Source of the DNA: Bacteroidaceae bacterium
GTDB taxonomy: Bacteria > Bacteroidota > Bacteroidia > Bacteroidales > Bacteroidaceae
Length of the DNA stretch: 38,152 nt
Assembly: GCA_016302965.1 (NCBI GenBank)
Contig: JAEDMP010000016.1
Coordinates: forward strand, 1-38,152
Reading direction: 5' to 3'
The notes below the pieces were generated by a model. The model made no database searches. It was given only the letters and a program-made list of their open reading frames with translations, and was not told the DNA's origin. Each line of letters opens with the position of its first letter. Positions within the stretch are counted from its first letter, which is position 1. The position numbers and the translations under genes are program-made. Below, piece after piece: positions 23,211 through 31,749 of this stretch.

Positions 23211-24815
23211 TTATTTACTCTCCGTATTCTCTTCCATTTCGGGACCTTTCTGGATGGCCTTCCAAAGGATGTTGAGTTCAACGGCGAGGAGGGTGGTGAA
23301 GAGCACAAGGAAGATGAAGAAGGTCAGCATCACACTGCCGGCACCTACGTTGCTCACACCCACCCAGGTGGGCAGCATATCCTGGATAGCCCAGGGCTGG
23401 CGTCCGAACTCAGCCACCAACCATCCGCTCTCACTGGCCACATAGCCCAAAGGCAGCATCGCCATGGCTGCGAGGTGGAGCCAACGGAACTGGCTGATAT
23501 CACGTTTGTAGACCAGGAAGAGCACCACGATGAAGAAGAGGATGAAAAGCGTTCCTAAACCCACCATGGCTCTGAAGGCATAGAAACAGAGGGGGATATA
23601 AGGCACGAGGTCGGCCTTGTCTTTGATATATCCGTAGCCGAAGAAAGGCATATTGCGCGAGAGGGTCTCCTGCAGGTCACCCAGCCGGTTGGCCGTAGGA
23701 CTATCGGGTTGCTGCCCTTTGAGTTGAGCCTTGATTTTCCGATACTCCTGCAATGCGGTTATCGCCTGACGTCCACGCTCCATCTTCTCCTCAATCGAAG
23801 GTTCCTGGGTGCCGTCGGCCCTAAGGTAACCACCCTTCAGGATATCATTGACACCAGGCACGAAACCGTGGATGTCTCTCGTGGCCAGGAAAGAGAGGGC
23901 GTAGGGAGCAGCAATGCGCAGTGGCGGTTCCTGCTCGGTGGTATAGTCGGGCTGGGCAAAGGGATTCACCAGGGCGATGGCCGTGAGTGCCTGGTCGTTG
24001 CCTCCGTTGTAGAGTGCCTCCATGGCTGCCAGTTTCATGGGCTGCACCTGGGCCACCTTGTAGGCCGAGTGGTCACCGGTCTGCAGGGCAAGGAGCGTAC
24101 CGGCCAATCCCACGATGGCACCAATCTTGATACTGGCCACAGCCAAGCGTTGCTCGCGGCGACGATAAAGATAATAGCAACCTACGGCCACGGTGAACAG
24201 CGCACCGATAATCCATGCCGAGGTGACGGTATGACAGAACTTGTTGACCGCAAACGGCGAGAGAGCCACCTCCATGAACGAGGTCATCTCGTTGCGCATG
24301 GTATCAGGATTGAAGGTGCATCCCACGGGACACTGCATCCAAGCATTGGCCACGAGAATCCACCAGGCAGAGAAGGTTGCACCCAGTCCCGTGAGCCAGG
24401 TAGCGGCCAGGTGGAATCCCGCCGACACCTTCTTCCAGCCGAAAAACATCACCGCCACGAAGGTCGACTCCATGAAGAAGGCGATGATACCCTCAACGGC
24501 AAGCGGCGCACCAAAGATATCGCCCACAAACCAGGAATAGTTGCTCCAGTTAGTTCCGAACTCAAATTCGAGGATGATGCCGGTGGCCACACCCATGGCA
24601 AAATTGATGCCGAAGAGTTTCTGCCAGAACATCGCCGTGTCTTTCCAGAAACGTTTGCGTGTACGATAATAGCAGGTTTCCATAATGCCCATGATGAGGG
24701 CAAGTCCCAACGTGAGCGGGACGAATAGCCAATGATAGATGGCGGTAAGGGCAAATTGGGCCCTCGCCCAGTCAATGGCACTGGCATCCACATTCATGAA
24801 TAAGTTGTTGATCAT
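23211..24815 (-). CDS. cydA: Cytochrome bd ubiquinol oxidase subunit I
   Basis: Haem-bearing subunit of the bd-type quinol oxidase, which reduces oxygen to water with high affinity without pumping protons. I chose the ATG at 24815, giving 534 residues; a longer reading begins at a TTG and adds 13 unlikely residues. SIDWARAQFALTAIYHWLFVPL-like sequence near the start carries the axial histidine of the high-spin haem (YHW). EFGTNWSNYSW and GRQPW are conserved CydA signatures, GRQPWAIQ near the C-terminus being the clearest. Between them lies the Q-loop region, of modest length. Second gene of the DUF4492-cydA-cydB unit. Confidence 0.93.
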   Translation of the reverse strand: MINNLFMNVDASAIDWARAQFALTAIYHWLFVPLTLGLALIMGIMETCYYRTRKRFWKDTAMFWQKLFGINFAMGVATGIILEFEFGTNWSNYSWFVGDIFGAPLAVEGIIAFFMESTFVAVMFFGWKKVSAGFHLAATWLTGLGATFSAWWILVANAWMQCPVGCTFNPDTMRNEMTSFMEVALSPFAVNKFCHTVTSAWIIGALFTVAVGCYYLYRRREQRLAVASIKIGAIVGLAGTLLALQTGDHSAYKVAQVQPMKLAAMEALYNGGNDQALTAIALVNPFAQPDYTTEQEPPLRIAAPYALSFLATRDIHGFVPGVNDILKGGYLRADGTQEPSIEEKMERGRQAITALQEYRKIKAQLKGQQPDSPTANRLGDLQETLSRNMPFFGYGYIKDKADLVPYIPLCFYAFRAMVGLGTLFILFFIVVLFLVYKRDISQFRWLHLAAMAMLPLGYVASESGWLVAEFGRQPWAIQDMLPTWVGVSNVGAGSVMLTFFIFLVLFTTLLAVELNILWKAIQKGPEMEENTESK

Positions 24816-24876
24816 AGTTATTGGTTTTTTATTGTTTGATAAATCATTTGTCAAAGACCATCTTTGCAGCCATTCT

Positions 24877-25092
24877 TTACTGACTGGCCTTTTTCATCAC
24901 CTCACCCGCAACGAAATCCGCCTCTTGCCCCTTCTCGGCATGGGTGCCTATATAGTTGGGGAAGAAGAAAAGTTTGAGCACCCCGAAGATGATAATGAGC
25001 TTGACGATGATGACAGCCCACAGGGTACGTCCAATGGTCATGTGTCGGAATCCATCCACATAGAGGTCAATGACTCGGCTAAAGAGATTCAT
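24877..25092 (-). CDS. DUF4492 small membrane protein, leader gene of the cyd operon
   Basis: 71 residues with one membrane segment (about residues 22-43, LWAVIIVKLIIIFGVLKLFFFPNY) after an amphipathic start and a short charged tail. DUF4492 genes lie upstream of cydAB in Bacteroidota and in some epsilonproteobacteria, so an assembly or accessory role in the bd oxidase is inferred from context. It is 61 nt upstream of cydA and directly downstream of the operon promoter. It could be a functional counterpart of CydX, the small subunit of E. coli bd oxidase, though it is longer and encoded at the other end of the operon. Confidence 0.82.
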   Translation of the reverse strand: MNLFSRVIDLYVDGFRHMTIGRTLWAVIIVKLIIIFGVLKLFFFPNYIGTHAEKGQEADFVAGEVMKKASQ

Positions 25093-25172
25093 AAAAAGAG
25101 TTTTAGGGTTAAAGTAACAGGCTCCTTATGCAAAGGCCAGCCATCAGGATATGACATCCACCGAGGCATCTG

Positions 25173-25204
25173 CAAATATAGCTTATTTTTTGTAATGTCC
25201 CAAA
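25173..25204 (-). promoter_or_regulatory. Promoter of the DUF4492-cydAB operon
   Basis: On the minus strand TTTG (25204-25201), 20 nt, then TATATTTG (25180-25173): both boxes and spacing fit the consensus. The leader before DUF4492 would be about 75 nt. Confidence 0.65.
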
Positions 25205-25313
25205 CAATTCCTAATTTTTCTCTTACTTACAGGAAGAAAAACGTAAAAATTGGTCACTTTTTCTGAAAAAATCCCACTTTTATCTATTTTGACACGATGA
25301 ATGCATTTTTTAT

Positions 25314-25344
25314 TTTGTCATGTCAGCGAAAAGACCTAATTTTG
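25314..25344 (+). promoter_or_regulatory. Promoter of the anchored coiled-coil gene
   Basis: TTTG (25314-25317), 19 nt, then TAATTTTG (25337-25344), at consensus spacing. It faces away from the cyd promoter across the same 295-bp intergenic region, which otherwise shows no gene. Confidence 0.65.
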
Positions 25345-25387
25345 CACTGACAATATTAATATAACAAAAACAGATAACGATCCGGAT

Positions 25388-26263
25388 ATGAACAAGAAGA
25401 TTGTAGTTCCCCTCATTGTAGTCATCATCCTGCTTTTGGGTGGTGTGGCCTACCTCTTTGTCAATCTTACCAAGCAACAGCAAGAAAACCGCGAGATGCA
25501 AGAGTTGGCAGCTCTCGACAAGAAGGAGATGGAAAACGAATATGAGAAGTTTGCCCAACAGTATAGCGAGATGAGGACTCAGATCAACAACGACTCCATC
25601 CTCGAGCAGCTGACCCAGGAACAACTCAAGACTCAACAACTGCTCGAAGAACTGAAGCGCGTGAAATCGACTGATGCCCGCGAAATAGCCCGTTTGAAGA
25701 AAGAGCTCGCCACGGTGAGAGCTGTACTGCGCAGTTATGTACTTCAGATTGACTCTCTCAACCGGCTCAACGAAAGTCTCACCGAGGAGAACTCCCGCAT
25801 CAAGGGTCAGTATGCTCAGGCGACCCAACAGATAGCAGGGCTGAACAACGAGAAGGCATCGCTCTCGGAGAAGGTAGCCATTGCCGCCCAGCTCGATGCC
25901 ACGAACATCACGCTGACGATGAAAAAGAAAAAGGGTGGTAAAGTGACCAAGCGAATCAAAGACTGCCGCAGCATAGAGATTGCCTTCACGGTCTCCAAGA
26001 ATGTCACAGCTGCCAATGGCATGCGCACCTTCTATATCCGCATCCAGAAACCCACCAACGAGGTGCTCACCAAAGGAGCGACCTTCAGCTATGAAGACCG
26101 CCAAATTGCGTACTCGATGGATCGTACCGTAGAATATACAGGAGAAGAGCTCAGAGTGAATGCCTTCTGGGATGTGGAAGAGTTCCTCAGCGCCGGCAAC
26201 TACAATGTGAGCATCTTTGCCGATGGTCACATGATTGGTTCCAAATCCTTTGCGCTCAAATAA
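25388..26263 (+). CDS. Membrane-anchored coiled-coil protein with C-terminal globular domain, unrecognised
   Basis: 291 residues. One N-terminal membrane helix (about residues 5-26, IVVPLIVVIILLLGGVAYLFV) makes it a probable inner-membrane protein facing the periplasm. Residues about 28-160 form a long coiled coil with repeated Glu, Lys, Gln and Leu (EQLTQEQLKTQQLLEELKRV). The last 110 residues look beta-rich (IEIAFTVSKNVTAANGMRTFYIRIQ, NVSIFADGHMIG) and contain a very basic stretch, MKKKKGGKVTKR, before them. I recognise no named family. It has its own promoter and lies 92 nt upstream of the exporter genes, so it may be in the same unit or simply adjacent. Confidence 0.6.
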   Translation: MNKKIVVPLIVVIILLLGGVAYLFVNLTKQQQENREMQELAALDKKEMENEYEKFAQQYSEMRTQINNDSILEQLTQEQLKTQQLLEELKRVKSTDAREIARLKKELATVRAVLRSYVLQIDSLNRLNESLTEENSRIKGQYAQATQQIAGLNNEKASLSEKVAIAAQLDATNITLTMKKKKGGKVTKRIKDCRSIEIAFTVSKNVTAANGMRTFYIRIQKPTNEVLTKGATFSYEDRQIAYSMDRTVEYTGEELRVNAFWDVEEFLSAGNYNVSIFADGHMIGSKSFALK

Positions 26264-26355
26264 GATTTGAAGATTCCTCCCCGATGATTTGCCATCATCC
26301 ATGAAGGATACTCTTTTGGTGAAATAAACATACATCCATAACAAACCCATATCAG

Positions 26356-27804
26356 ATGGAATTGTCACTGACCAAACGAAGGATGACCATGGCTGTCATG
26401 GCCTTGGCGGCATCACTCTCCACGGCCATCGCCCAAACAGGCACCATAAGGGTGGTGACGCTTGACAGTTGCAAAGCCATGGCACTGCACAACAACAAGA
26501 CGCTCAGTGCCGCCAAGGTCAAGGAGCAAGCCGCACGAAACATCCGCAAATCGACACGCACAAAATATCTGCCACGTGTGCAGGCCATAGGTGCCTACAT
26601 GCACACGAGCAAGCAGATATCTATACTCAGCGACGAGCAGAAACAGCATTTCTCCAACCTTGGCACCGGAGCCCAACAGATTATCGGTATCCAGAATCCG
26701 ATGATGAACACCATCGCTGGCCTGCTCAATGCAGAAGGCAAGGGCATTGTCGATGCCTTCAACACCGACACCCGTGACGTCTTTGGAGCCACCGTCATGA
26801 TGGTACAACCGATTTTCATGGGCGGCAGCATCATAGCAGCCAACCGCATCGCAGACCTGAGTGAAGAGATGGCCTCAAACAGCACTGACGCTACCCGCCA
26901 GTCCATACTCTTCCAGACCGAAGAGACCTATTGGATGGTTGTGTCACTTGCCCACAAGCGTCGTCTTGCCAGCAGTTACCTCGATTTGTTGAAGAAGCTT
27001 GACAGCGACGTCAAGAAACTCATCCGGGAAGGTATTGCTACCAAGGCCGAAGGATTACATGTGGCAGTCAAGGTGAACGAAGCGGAGATGACCCTGGCCC
27101 AAGTAGAAGATGGGCTTTCACTCTCACGCATGCTCCTCTGCCAACTCTGCGGCTGGCCTTTAGACAAACCTATGACCCTCGCCGAAGAGAATGTCGACCT
27201 GATTAGCATTCCGATTTCTGAGACCAGCGGTTATACCGTTTCCACTGCAGAAACGACACGTCCCGAACTGCGGATGCTGCAGAATGCAGTGGACATCAGC
27301 CGCCAGCAGACACGCCTACTCAAGGCCGGCAACCTGCCCAAGATGGCACTCGTGGGCGGCTACTCAGTGAGCAATCCCAACCTCTTTAACGGTTTTCAGA
27401 AAGAGTTTGCCGGACTATGGAATGTAGGTGTAATGCTCAGTGTTCCCCTATGGAACTGGGGCGATGTAGCCTATAAAGTACGAGCATCCAAAAATGCCAC
27501 AACTATTGCCCAACTCGAACTCTCCGAAGCCCGTGAAAAAGTGGAGCTACAGGTGAACCAAAACCAGTTCAAGAATCAGGAAGCCATGCGCAAACTGACC
27601 CTTGCCGACCATAGTTGCCGCCATGCAGAGGAGAATCTCCGCTGTGCCAACCTGGGATTTCAGGAAGGTGTGGTTCCCGCCACGACCGTGATGGAAGCAC
27701 AGACCGCCTGGCTCAATGCAAAAACCCAAAAGATTGACGCAGAAATCGCCATCCGTCTCTCTGAGACAGGACTGAAAAAGGCACTGGGCATCCTTGAGGA
27801 ATAA
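26356..27804 (+). CDS. TolC-family outer-membrane efflux protein
   Basis: 482 residues. A signal peptide (MTMAVMALAASLSTAIA) should be cut just before Gln-Thr, near residue 27. Two outer-membrane efflux repeats follow, each with long helices (ARNIRKSTRTKYLPRVQAIG; IARQQTRLLKAGNLPKMALVGGY-like stretch) typical of the periplasmic alpha-barrel. No lipobox Cys is present, unlike OprM-type proteins. It should form the outer-membrane duct for the adaptor and permeases encoded next; the adaptor gene begins 76 nt downstream. Confidence 0.88.
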   Translation: MELSLTKRRMTMAVMALAASLSTAIAQTGTIRVVTLDSCKAMALHNNKTLSAAKVKEQAARNIRKSTRTKYLPRVQAIGAYMHTSKQISILSDEQKQHFSNLGTGAQQIIGIQNPMMNTIAGLLNAEGKGIVDAFNTDTRDVFGATVMMVQPIFMGGSIIAANRIADLSEEMASNSTDATRQSILFQTEETYWMVVSLAHKRRLASSYLDLLKKLDSDVKKLIREGIATKAEGLHVAVKVNEAEMTLAQVEDGLSLSRMLLCQLCGWPLDKPMTLAEENVDLISIPISETSGYTVSTAETTRPELRMLQNAVDISRQQTRLLKAGNLPKMALVGGYSVSNPNLFNGFQKEFAGLWNVGVMLSVPLWNWGDVAYKVRASKNATTIAQLELSEAREKVELQVNQNQFKNQEAMRKLTLADHSCRHAEENLRCANLGFQEGVVPATTVMEAQTAWLNAKTQKIDAEIAIRLSETGLKKALGILEE

Positions 27805-27880
27805 TATCCTCTCCCCTCATCATCAAACCAGAATCAGACAGAATACAGAGCAATCCATTCATATTAAAAAAGGAAGAATC

Positions 27881-28867
27881 ATGTCCGAAAAGAAGCAAAA
27901 CAAAAATATCATGACTGCCATAGCCATCTTCAGTGCAGTAGTGGCTACTATAGGCGTCATTGGAGGCATTGCCTTAGGTGGCGAAGAAGAGACGATACAG
28001 GGTCAGATTGAGGCTACCGAATACCGGGTATCCAGCAAGGTACCCGGCCGCATCCTCGAGCTTAGAGTCAAGGAGGGAGACTATGTCAAGGTGGGCGATA
28101 CCCTCGCCATCCTTGATGCGCCCGACCTGAAAGCAAAACTCGACCAGGCTCGTAGTGCAGAAGCGGCTGCCGCCGCCATGGACGATATGGCCCAACGTGG
28201 TGCACGTGCAGAACAGATTAGAGGAGCCTACGAAGTACTCCAACAGGCTAAGGCGGGATTAGAGGTGGCCGAAAAATCCTACAACCGGGTTCAGCGCCTC
28301 TTCAATGAGGGGGTCATGAGTGCCCAAAAACGCGACGAGGCATATGCCAACTACAAGGCACTTGAAGCCCAGGCCAAAGCGGCACAGAGCCAATATGACA
28401 TGGTAAGGAACGGAGTACGCTACGAGGAAAAAGCCGCAGCAAATGCCCAGCGCAACCGTGCCAAAGGAGCGGTTGAAGAGGTAGACAGCTATCTGAATGA
28501 AACAGTCCAAATAGCCCAGACGGAAGGTGAGGTGAGCGAGATTTATCCTCAGTTGGGAGAACTCGTGGGCACAGGTTCGCCCATCATGACCATTGCCGTA
28601 CTAAAAGACATCTGGGGTACCTTCCATGTGCGTGAAGACCAGTTGGAAGGCATGAAAAACGGCTCCACCTTTACCGCCTTTGTCCCCGCCTTCAACAAGG
28701 AAATCAGCATGAAGGTCTATAGCCTCAAGGATGAGGGCAGTTATGCCGTGTGGAAGGCGACCAAGGCCAACGGCCAGTATGACCTGAAGACCTTTGAAGT
28801 GAAAGCCCGTCCCGAACAGCCTGTAGAAGGGCTTCGCCCGGGCATGTCGCTGATTGTGAAACACTGA
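27881..28867 (+). CDS. HlyD/EmrA-like periplasmic adaptor protein
   Basis: 328 residues from the ATG at 27881, which is preceded by AAAAAGGAAGAAT; a longer open frame from a TTG at 27794 would add 29 unconvincing residues. One membrane anchor (about residues 10-31) is followed by a lipoyl-like half motif (YRVSSKVPGRILELRVKEGDYVKVGDTLAILD), a coiled-coil hairpin rich in Ala, Glu and Gln (about 75-200), a second lipoyl half (GEVSEIYPQLGELVGTGSPIMTI) and a beta-barrel domain. It bridges the TolC protein upstream and the ABC-2 permeases downstream. Alanine-rich stretches in the hairpin are normal for adaptors. Confidence 0.88.
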   Translation: MSEKKQNKNIMTAIAIFSAVVATIGVIGGIALGGEEETIQGQIEATEYRVSSKVPGRILELRVKEGDYVKVGDTLAILDAPDLKAKLDQARSAEAAAAAMDDMAQRGARAEQIRGAYEVLQQAKAGLEVAEKSYNRVQRLFNEGVMSAQKRDEAYANYKALEAQAKAAQSQYDMVRNGVRYEEKAAANAQRNRAKGAVEEVDSYLNETVQIAQTEGEVSEIYPQLGELVGTGSPIMTIAVLKDIWGTFHVREDQLEGMKNGSTFTAFVPAFNKEISMKVYSLKDEGSYAVWKATKANGQYDLKTFEVKARPEQPVEGLRPGMSLIVKH

Positions 28868-28874
28868 ATCCATC

Positions 28875-30029
28875 ATGATCTGGAATCTCGTGAAAAGGGA
28901 GTGCCAGCGGATGTGGCACAATGGGATATACGGTTTCTCGATGCTGCTCATGCCGATTGCCGTACTGCTGTTCTTCACCTCGCTCATGGGTGACGGGCAA
29001 CCTCATGATATGCCCATCGGTGTGGTAGACCTCGACCATAGCAGCACCTCGCGCAACCTGGTACGCCGACTCGATGCCTTCCAGACATCACGCGTGGCAG
29101 GCTGCTACAACTCGGTGGGCGAGGCCCGCCGTGCGATGCAAGGCAACGAGATTTACGCGTTCCTACTGATTCCCGAAGGCACAGCCAGCCAACTCAAGAG
29201 TGCCAGGCAACCCCAACTCTCCTTCTATTATTCGATGGCATCGCTCACGTCGGGTGCCCTGCTCTACAAAGACCTCAAGACCATCCTCACCCTCGGTTCT
29301 GCCGCCGCAGGCCAAGCCACGCTCTCGGCCAAGGGCATGACTCCCCGCCAGCAGATGGCTTTCCTGCAACCCATTGCCATCGACCTGCACCAGTTGCACA
29401 ACCCCTGGACCAACTACAGCATCTATCTCAGCACGATGCTCATTCCCGGCATCCTCCTGCTTTTCGTGATGCTGACCACCACTTATTCCATTGGTACCGA
29501 ATTCAAGGATAACACCCAGCGCGAGTGGCTTTCGCAGGCAGGTGGCAGCACCATAAGGGCCGTGACGGGTAAACTGCTCCCCCAGACACTGGTCTTCCTC
29601 ACCCTGATGTACCTCTACATGGGCTATATCTTCGGCGTACTCCATTTCCCCCACGACGGAGGGTGGCTACCCCTGTTTCTGTTAGGACTGCTCTCGGTGA
29701 CCGCCGCCCAGGGGTTCGGCATCTTTGCCTTCGCCCTGGCTCCTTCGCTGCGCATGAGCATGAGCGTCTGCTCGCTCTGGGGCGTGGTGAGTTTCTCCAT
29801 CGTGGGCACCGCCTTTCCCGTGACGGCCATGGATGCCCCACTGCAACTGCTGTCGTGGCTCTTCCCCCTGCGCCACCATTTCCTCATCTATGAGACCTGT
29901 ATCTTCAATGCCTTCCCCCTCCATTTCGCATGGCCCCACTGGGTGGCACTGCTTGCCTTCTGTCTGCTGCCTTTACCGCTGATGGGAAGACTGAAGAGGG
30001 CTATCGGCAGTTTCACCTATACCGAATAA
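28875..30029 (+). CDS. ABC-2 type permease, first of two (YhhJ/YbhR-like)
   Basis: 384 residues. An N-terminal membrane helix (about 19-36) is followed by a large periplasmic domain (IGVVDLDHSSTSRNLVRRLDAF, typical of ABC-2 transporters of this type). Five more membrane helices occupy the C-terminal half (about 185-370). The adaptor stop is 7 nt upstream. It resembles the YbhS/YbhR/YhhJ class that normally works with an ATP-binding subunit carrying Walker motifs; none is encoded in the window. Confidence 0.85.
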   Translation: MIWNLVKRECQRMWHNGIYGFSMLLMPIAVLLFFTSLMGDGQPHDMPIGVVDLDHSSTSRNLVRRLDAFQTSRVAGCYNSVGEARRAMQGNEIYAFLLIPEGTASQLKSARQPQLSFYYSMASLTSGALLYKDLKTILTLGSAAAGQATLSAKGMTPRQQMAFLQPIAIDLHQLHNPWTNYSIYLSTMLIPGILLLFVMLTTTYSIGTEFKDNTQREWLSQAGGSTIRAVTGKLLPQTLVFLTLMYLYMGYIFGVLHFPHDGGWLPLFLLGLLSVTAAQGFGIFAFALAPSLRMSMSVCSLWGVVSFSIVGTAFPVTAMDAPLQLLSWLFPLRHHFLIYETCIFNAFPLHFAWPHWVALLAFCLLPLPLMGRLKRAIGSFTYTE

Positions 30030-30076
30030 AGTATAACCGGGAAGAAGGCTCTTCCCCATCCGAGAAAAAAAGAAAG

Positions 30077-31240
30077 ATGAAAAAGACAAGCGACATCATT
30101 GGCAAGATATGTGACGTGTGGATGCACGAACTCCGTACCATCCTGAAAGACCAGGGTGTGATGCTCTTTATGGTCATCGTCCCTCTGGCTTATCCCCTCC
30201 TCTACTCGTGGATCTACAACAATGAGGTGGTACGTGAGGTGCCTGTGGCAGCCGTCGACCTGGCACAGACCAGCCAAAGCCGCGACTTCCTGCGCCGCTG
30301 TGATGCCAGCCCCGACGTGTCGGTCTGCTACCAGGTCACCGATATGGGAGAAGCCCAACGTCTGCTTGCCGAGCAGAAGATATGGGGCATCTATGTGATA
30401 CCCTCCGACTTCTCGCTTTGTCTCAACCGGATGGAGCAGACCCAGGTAAAGGTGTATTGTGACATGAGCGTGATGCTCTATTACAAGGCGGTGTTCCAGA
30501 CAGCCTCGAATGTAGCTTCGACGATGAATGAACGTTTGCAGGTAGCACTGGCACATCCCGTCACCTCACGCGATGCCGAACTCACCACCCATCCTCTCAC
30601 CTTCTCTGAAATTACATTTTTCAATCCCTCGGGAGGTTATGGCAGTTTTATCCTGCCTCCCGTACTGCTACTCATCCTCCAGCAGACATTGCTCCTGGGC
30701 ATGGGCATGGCGGCCGCTACCCGCCGCGAACACCGCCAGGAACCCTCGGGGCATCCGGCTGTGGTGCTGGCCGGCCGTAGCCTTTGCTACCTGCCCATCC
30801 TCCTGCTCACCCTCACCTACCTCACGGTGATTGTCCCCCGTCTTTTCGGTTTTCCCGCCTTGGCAGGCGCCAAGGAACTGTTGGGTGTGCTGCTGCCCTT
30901 TCTCCTGGCCTGCCTCTTCTTCAGCATAGCCGTCAGCGTGGTGGTGAAACGCCGCGAAGACATCATTCTGATGGTGGTCTTCGCCTCCGTCCCCCTGCTG
31001 TTCCTTTCCGGTGTGTCCTGGCCCCAGAGTGCCATCCCTACGGGGTGGAGCGTCTTCTCGTGGCTCTTCCCCTCCACCTTTGGCATCCGTGCCTTTGTGC
31101 GCACCAACACGATGGGAGCCCAACTTGCCGATGTGACCATTGAACTGCAGGGACTGTGGATCCAGGTGGCCGTCTATGGTGTCCTGGCCCTTTGGAGTGT
31201 CAGGAAAGCCCAGTGCCGCCAGCAGGAGTTATCGGTTTAG
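30077..31240 (+). CDS. ABC-2 type permease, second of two
   Basis: 387 residues from the ATG at 30077, preceded by AAAAAAAGAAAG; the open frame extends upstream to 29930 but overlaps the first permease and is not convincing. Architecture is the same as its neighbour: an N-terminal helix (about 28-45), a periplasmic domain (VPVAAVDLAQTSQSRDFLRRCDA) and a C-terminal membrane block. The two are homologous but clearly diverged, as in YbhS/YbhR heterodimers. The last 12 nt overlap the convergent phosphatase gene, with no visible terminator between. Confidence 0.85.
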   Translation: MKKTSDIIGKICDVWMHELRTILKDQGVMLFMVIVPLAYPLLYSWIYNNEVVREVPVAAVDLAQTSQSRDFLRRCDASPDVSVCYQVTDMGEAQRLLAEQKIWGIYVIPSDFSLCLNRMEQTQVKVYCDMSVMLYYKAVFQTASNVASTMNERLQVALAHPVTSRDAELTTHPLTFSEITFFNPSGGYGSFILPPVLLLILQQTLLLGMGMAAATRREHRQEPSGHPAVVLAGRSLCYLPILLLTLTYLTVIVPRLFGFPALAGAKELLGVLLPFLLACLFFSIAVSVVVKRREDIILMVVFASVPLLFLSGVSWPQSAIPTGWSVFSWLFPSTFGIRAFVRTNTMGAQLADVTIELQGLWIQVAVYGVLALWSVRKAQCRQQELSV

Positions 31241-31735
31241 ACAGCAACGGCGGCAATGCTCCAACAGCCCCTGGCAGGCATCCTCCAACAGTTCGATGAC
31301 CCATTCAAAGTCGGCATCCCCTCCGTAGTAGGGGTCGGGAACGACTGCGGCATTAGGATGATGGCTCAGGAAGTCAGTCATCATCCTCACTTTGTCCCTG
31401 GCCTCCGGATCGGGAGCCATTCTCCTTACACAATTCCAGTTGTCAGCATCCATCACCAACAACAGGTCGAACTCATCAAAGTCTTCGGTTCTGATTTGTC
31501 GCGCACGGCTGCAGAAGTTGTAGCCGTGGCGGGCTCCGTGTGCCCTCATGCGGCGGTCGGGCAGTTGGCCCACGTGCCAGTTGCCGATGCCGGCAGAGTC
31601 CACCTCGATACGGTGACCCTCCCCCTCCTCTTCTATCAAGTGCGCCATGATGCCTTCAGCGGCAGGCGAGCGGCAGATATTGCCCAAGCAGATAAAGAGC
31701 AGTTTCATCTTGTCTTTCTTTGTCGTTTGATTCAT
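31229..31735 (-). CDS. Low-molecular-weight protein-tyrosine phosphatase family
   Basis: 168 residues. The P-loop CLGNICRS (Cys16 to Arg22) and the general-acid DPYY (Asp134 in VPDPYYGG) give a complete active site. A second in-frame ATG at 31708, preceded by AAAGAAAGACAAG, would yield the more usual short N-terminus, so the start is not settled. Members act on phosphotyrosine proteins, often exopolysaccharide kinases, or on arginine phosphate. It lies 14 nt downstream of the last thiamine gene and is probably the tail of that operon. It overlaps the convergent permease by 12 nt. Confidence 0.88.
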   Translation of the reverse strand: MNQTTKKDKMKLLFICLGNICRSPAAEGIMAHLIEEEGEGHRIEVDSAGIGNWHVGQLPDRRMRAHGARHGYNFCSRARQIRTEDFDEFDLLLVMDADNWNCVRRMAPDPEARDKVRMMTDFLSHHPNAAVVPDPYYGGDADFEWVIELLEDACQGLLEHCRRCCLNR

Positions 31736-31749
31736 GATTGTAGTTATTT

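Noticed and set aside
24816..24854. Extended N-terminus of CydA from a TTG codon
   Set aside because: The added 13 residues are polar and not part of CydA; the ATG at 24815 leads directly into the conserved N-terminal helix.
26284..26300. Terminator after the coiled-coil gene
   Set aside because: The GATGAT/ATCATC hairpin is AT-rich, short and lacks a T-run.
29930..30076. Upstream extension of the second permease
   Set aside because: It overlaps the first permease by about 100 nt in another frame and adds a non-membrane, unconserved stretch; the ATG at 30077 has a good purine-rich lead.
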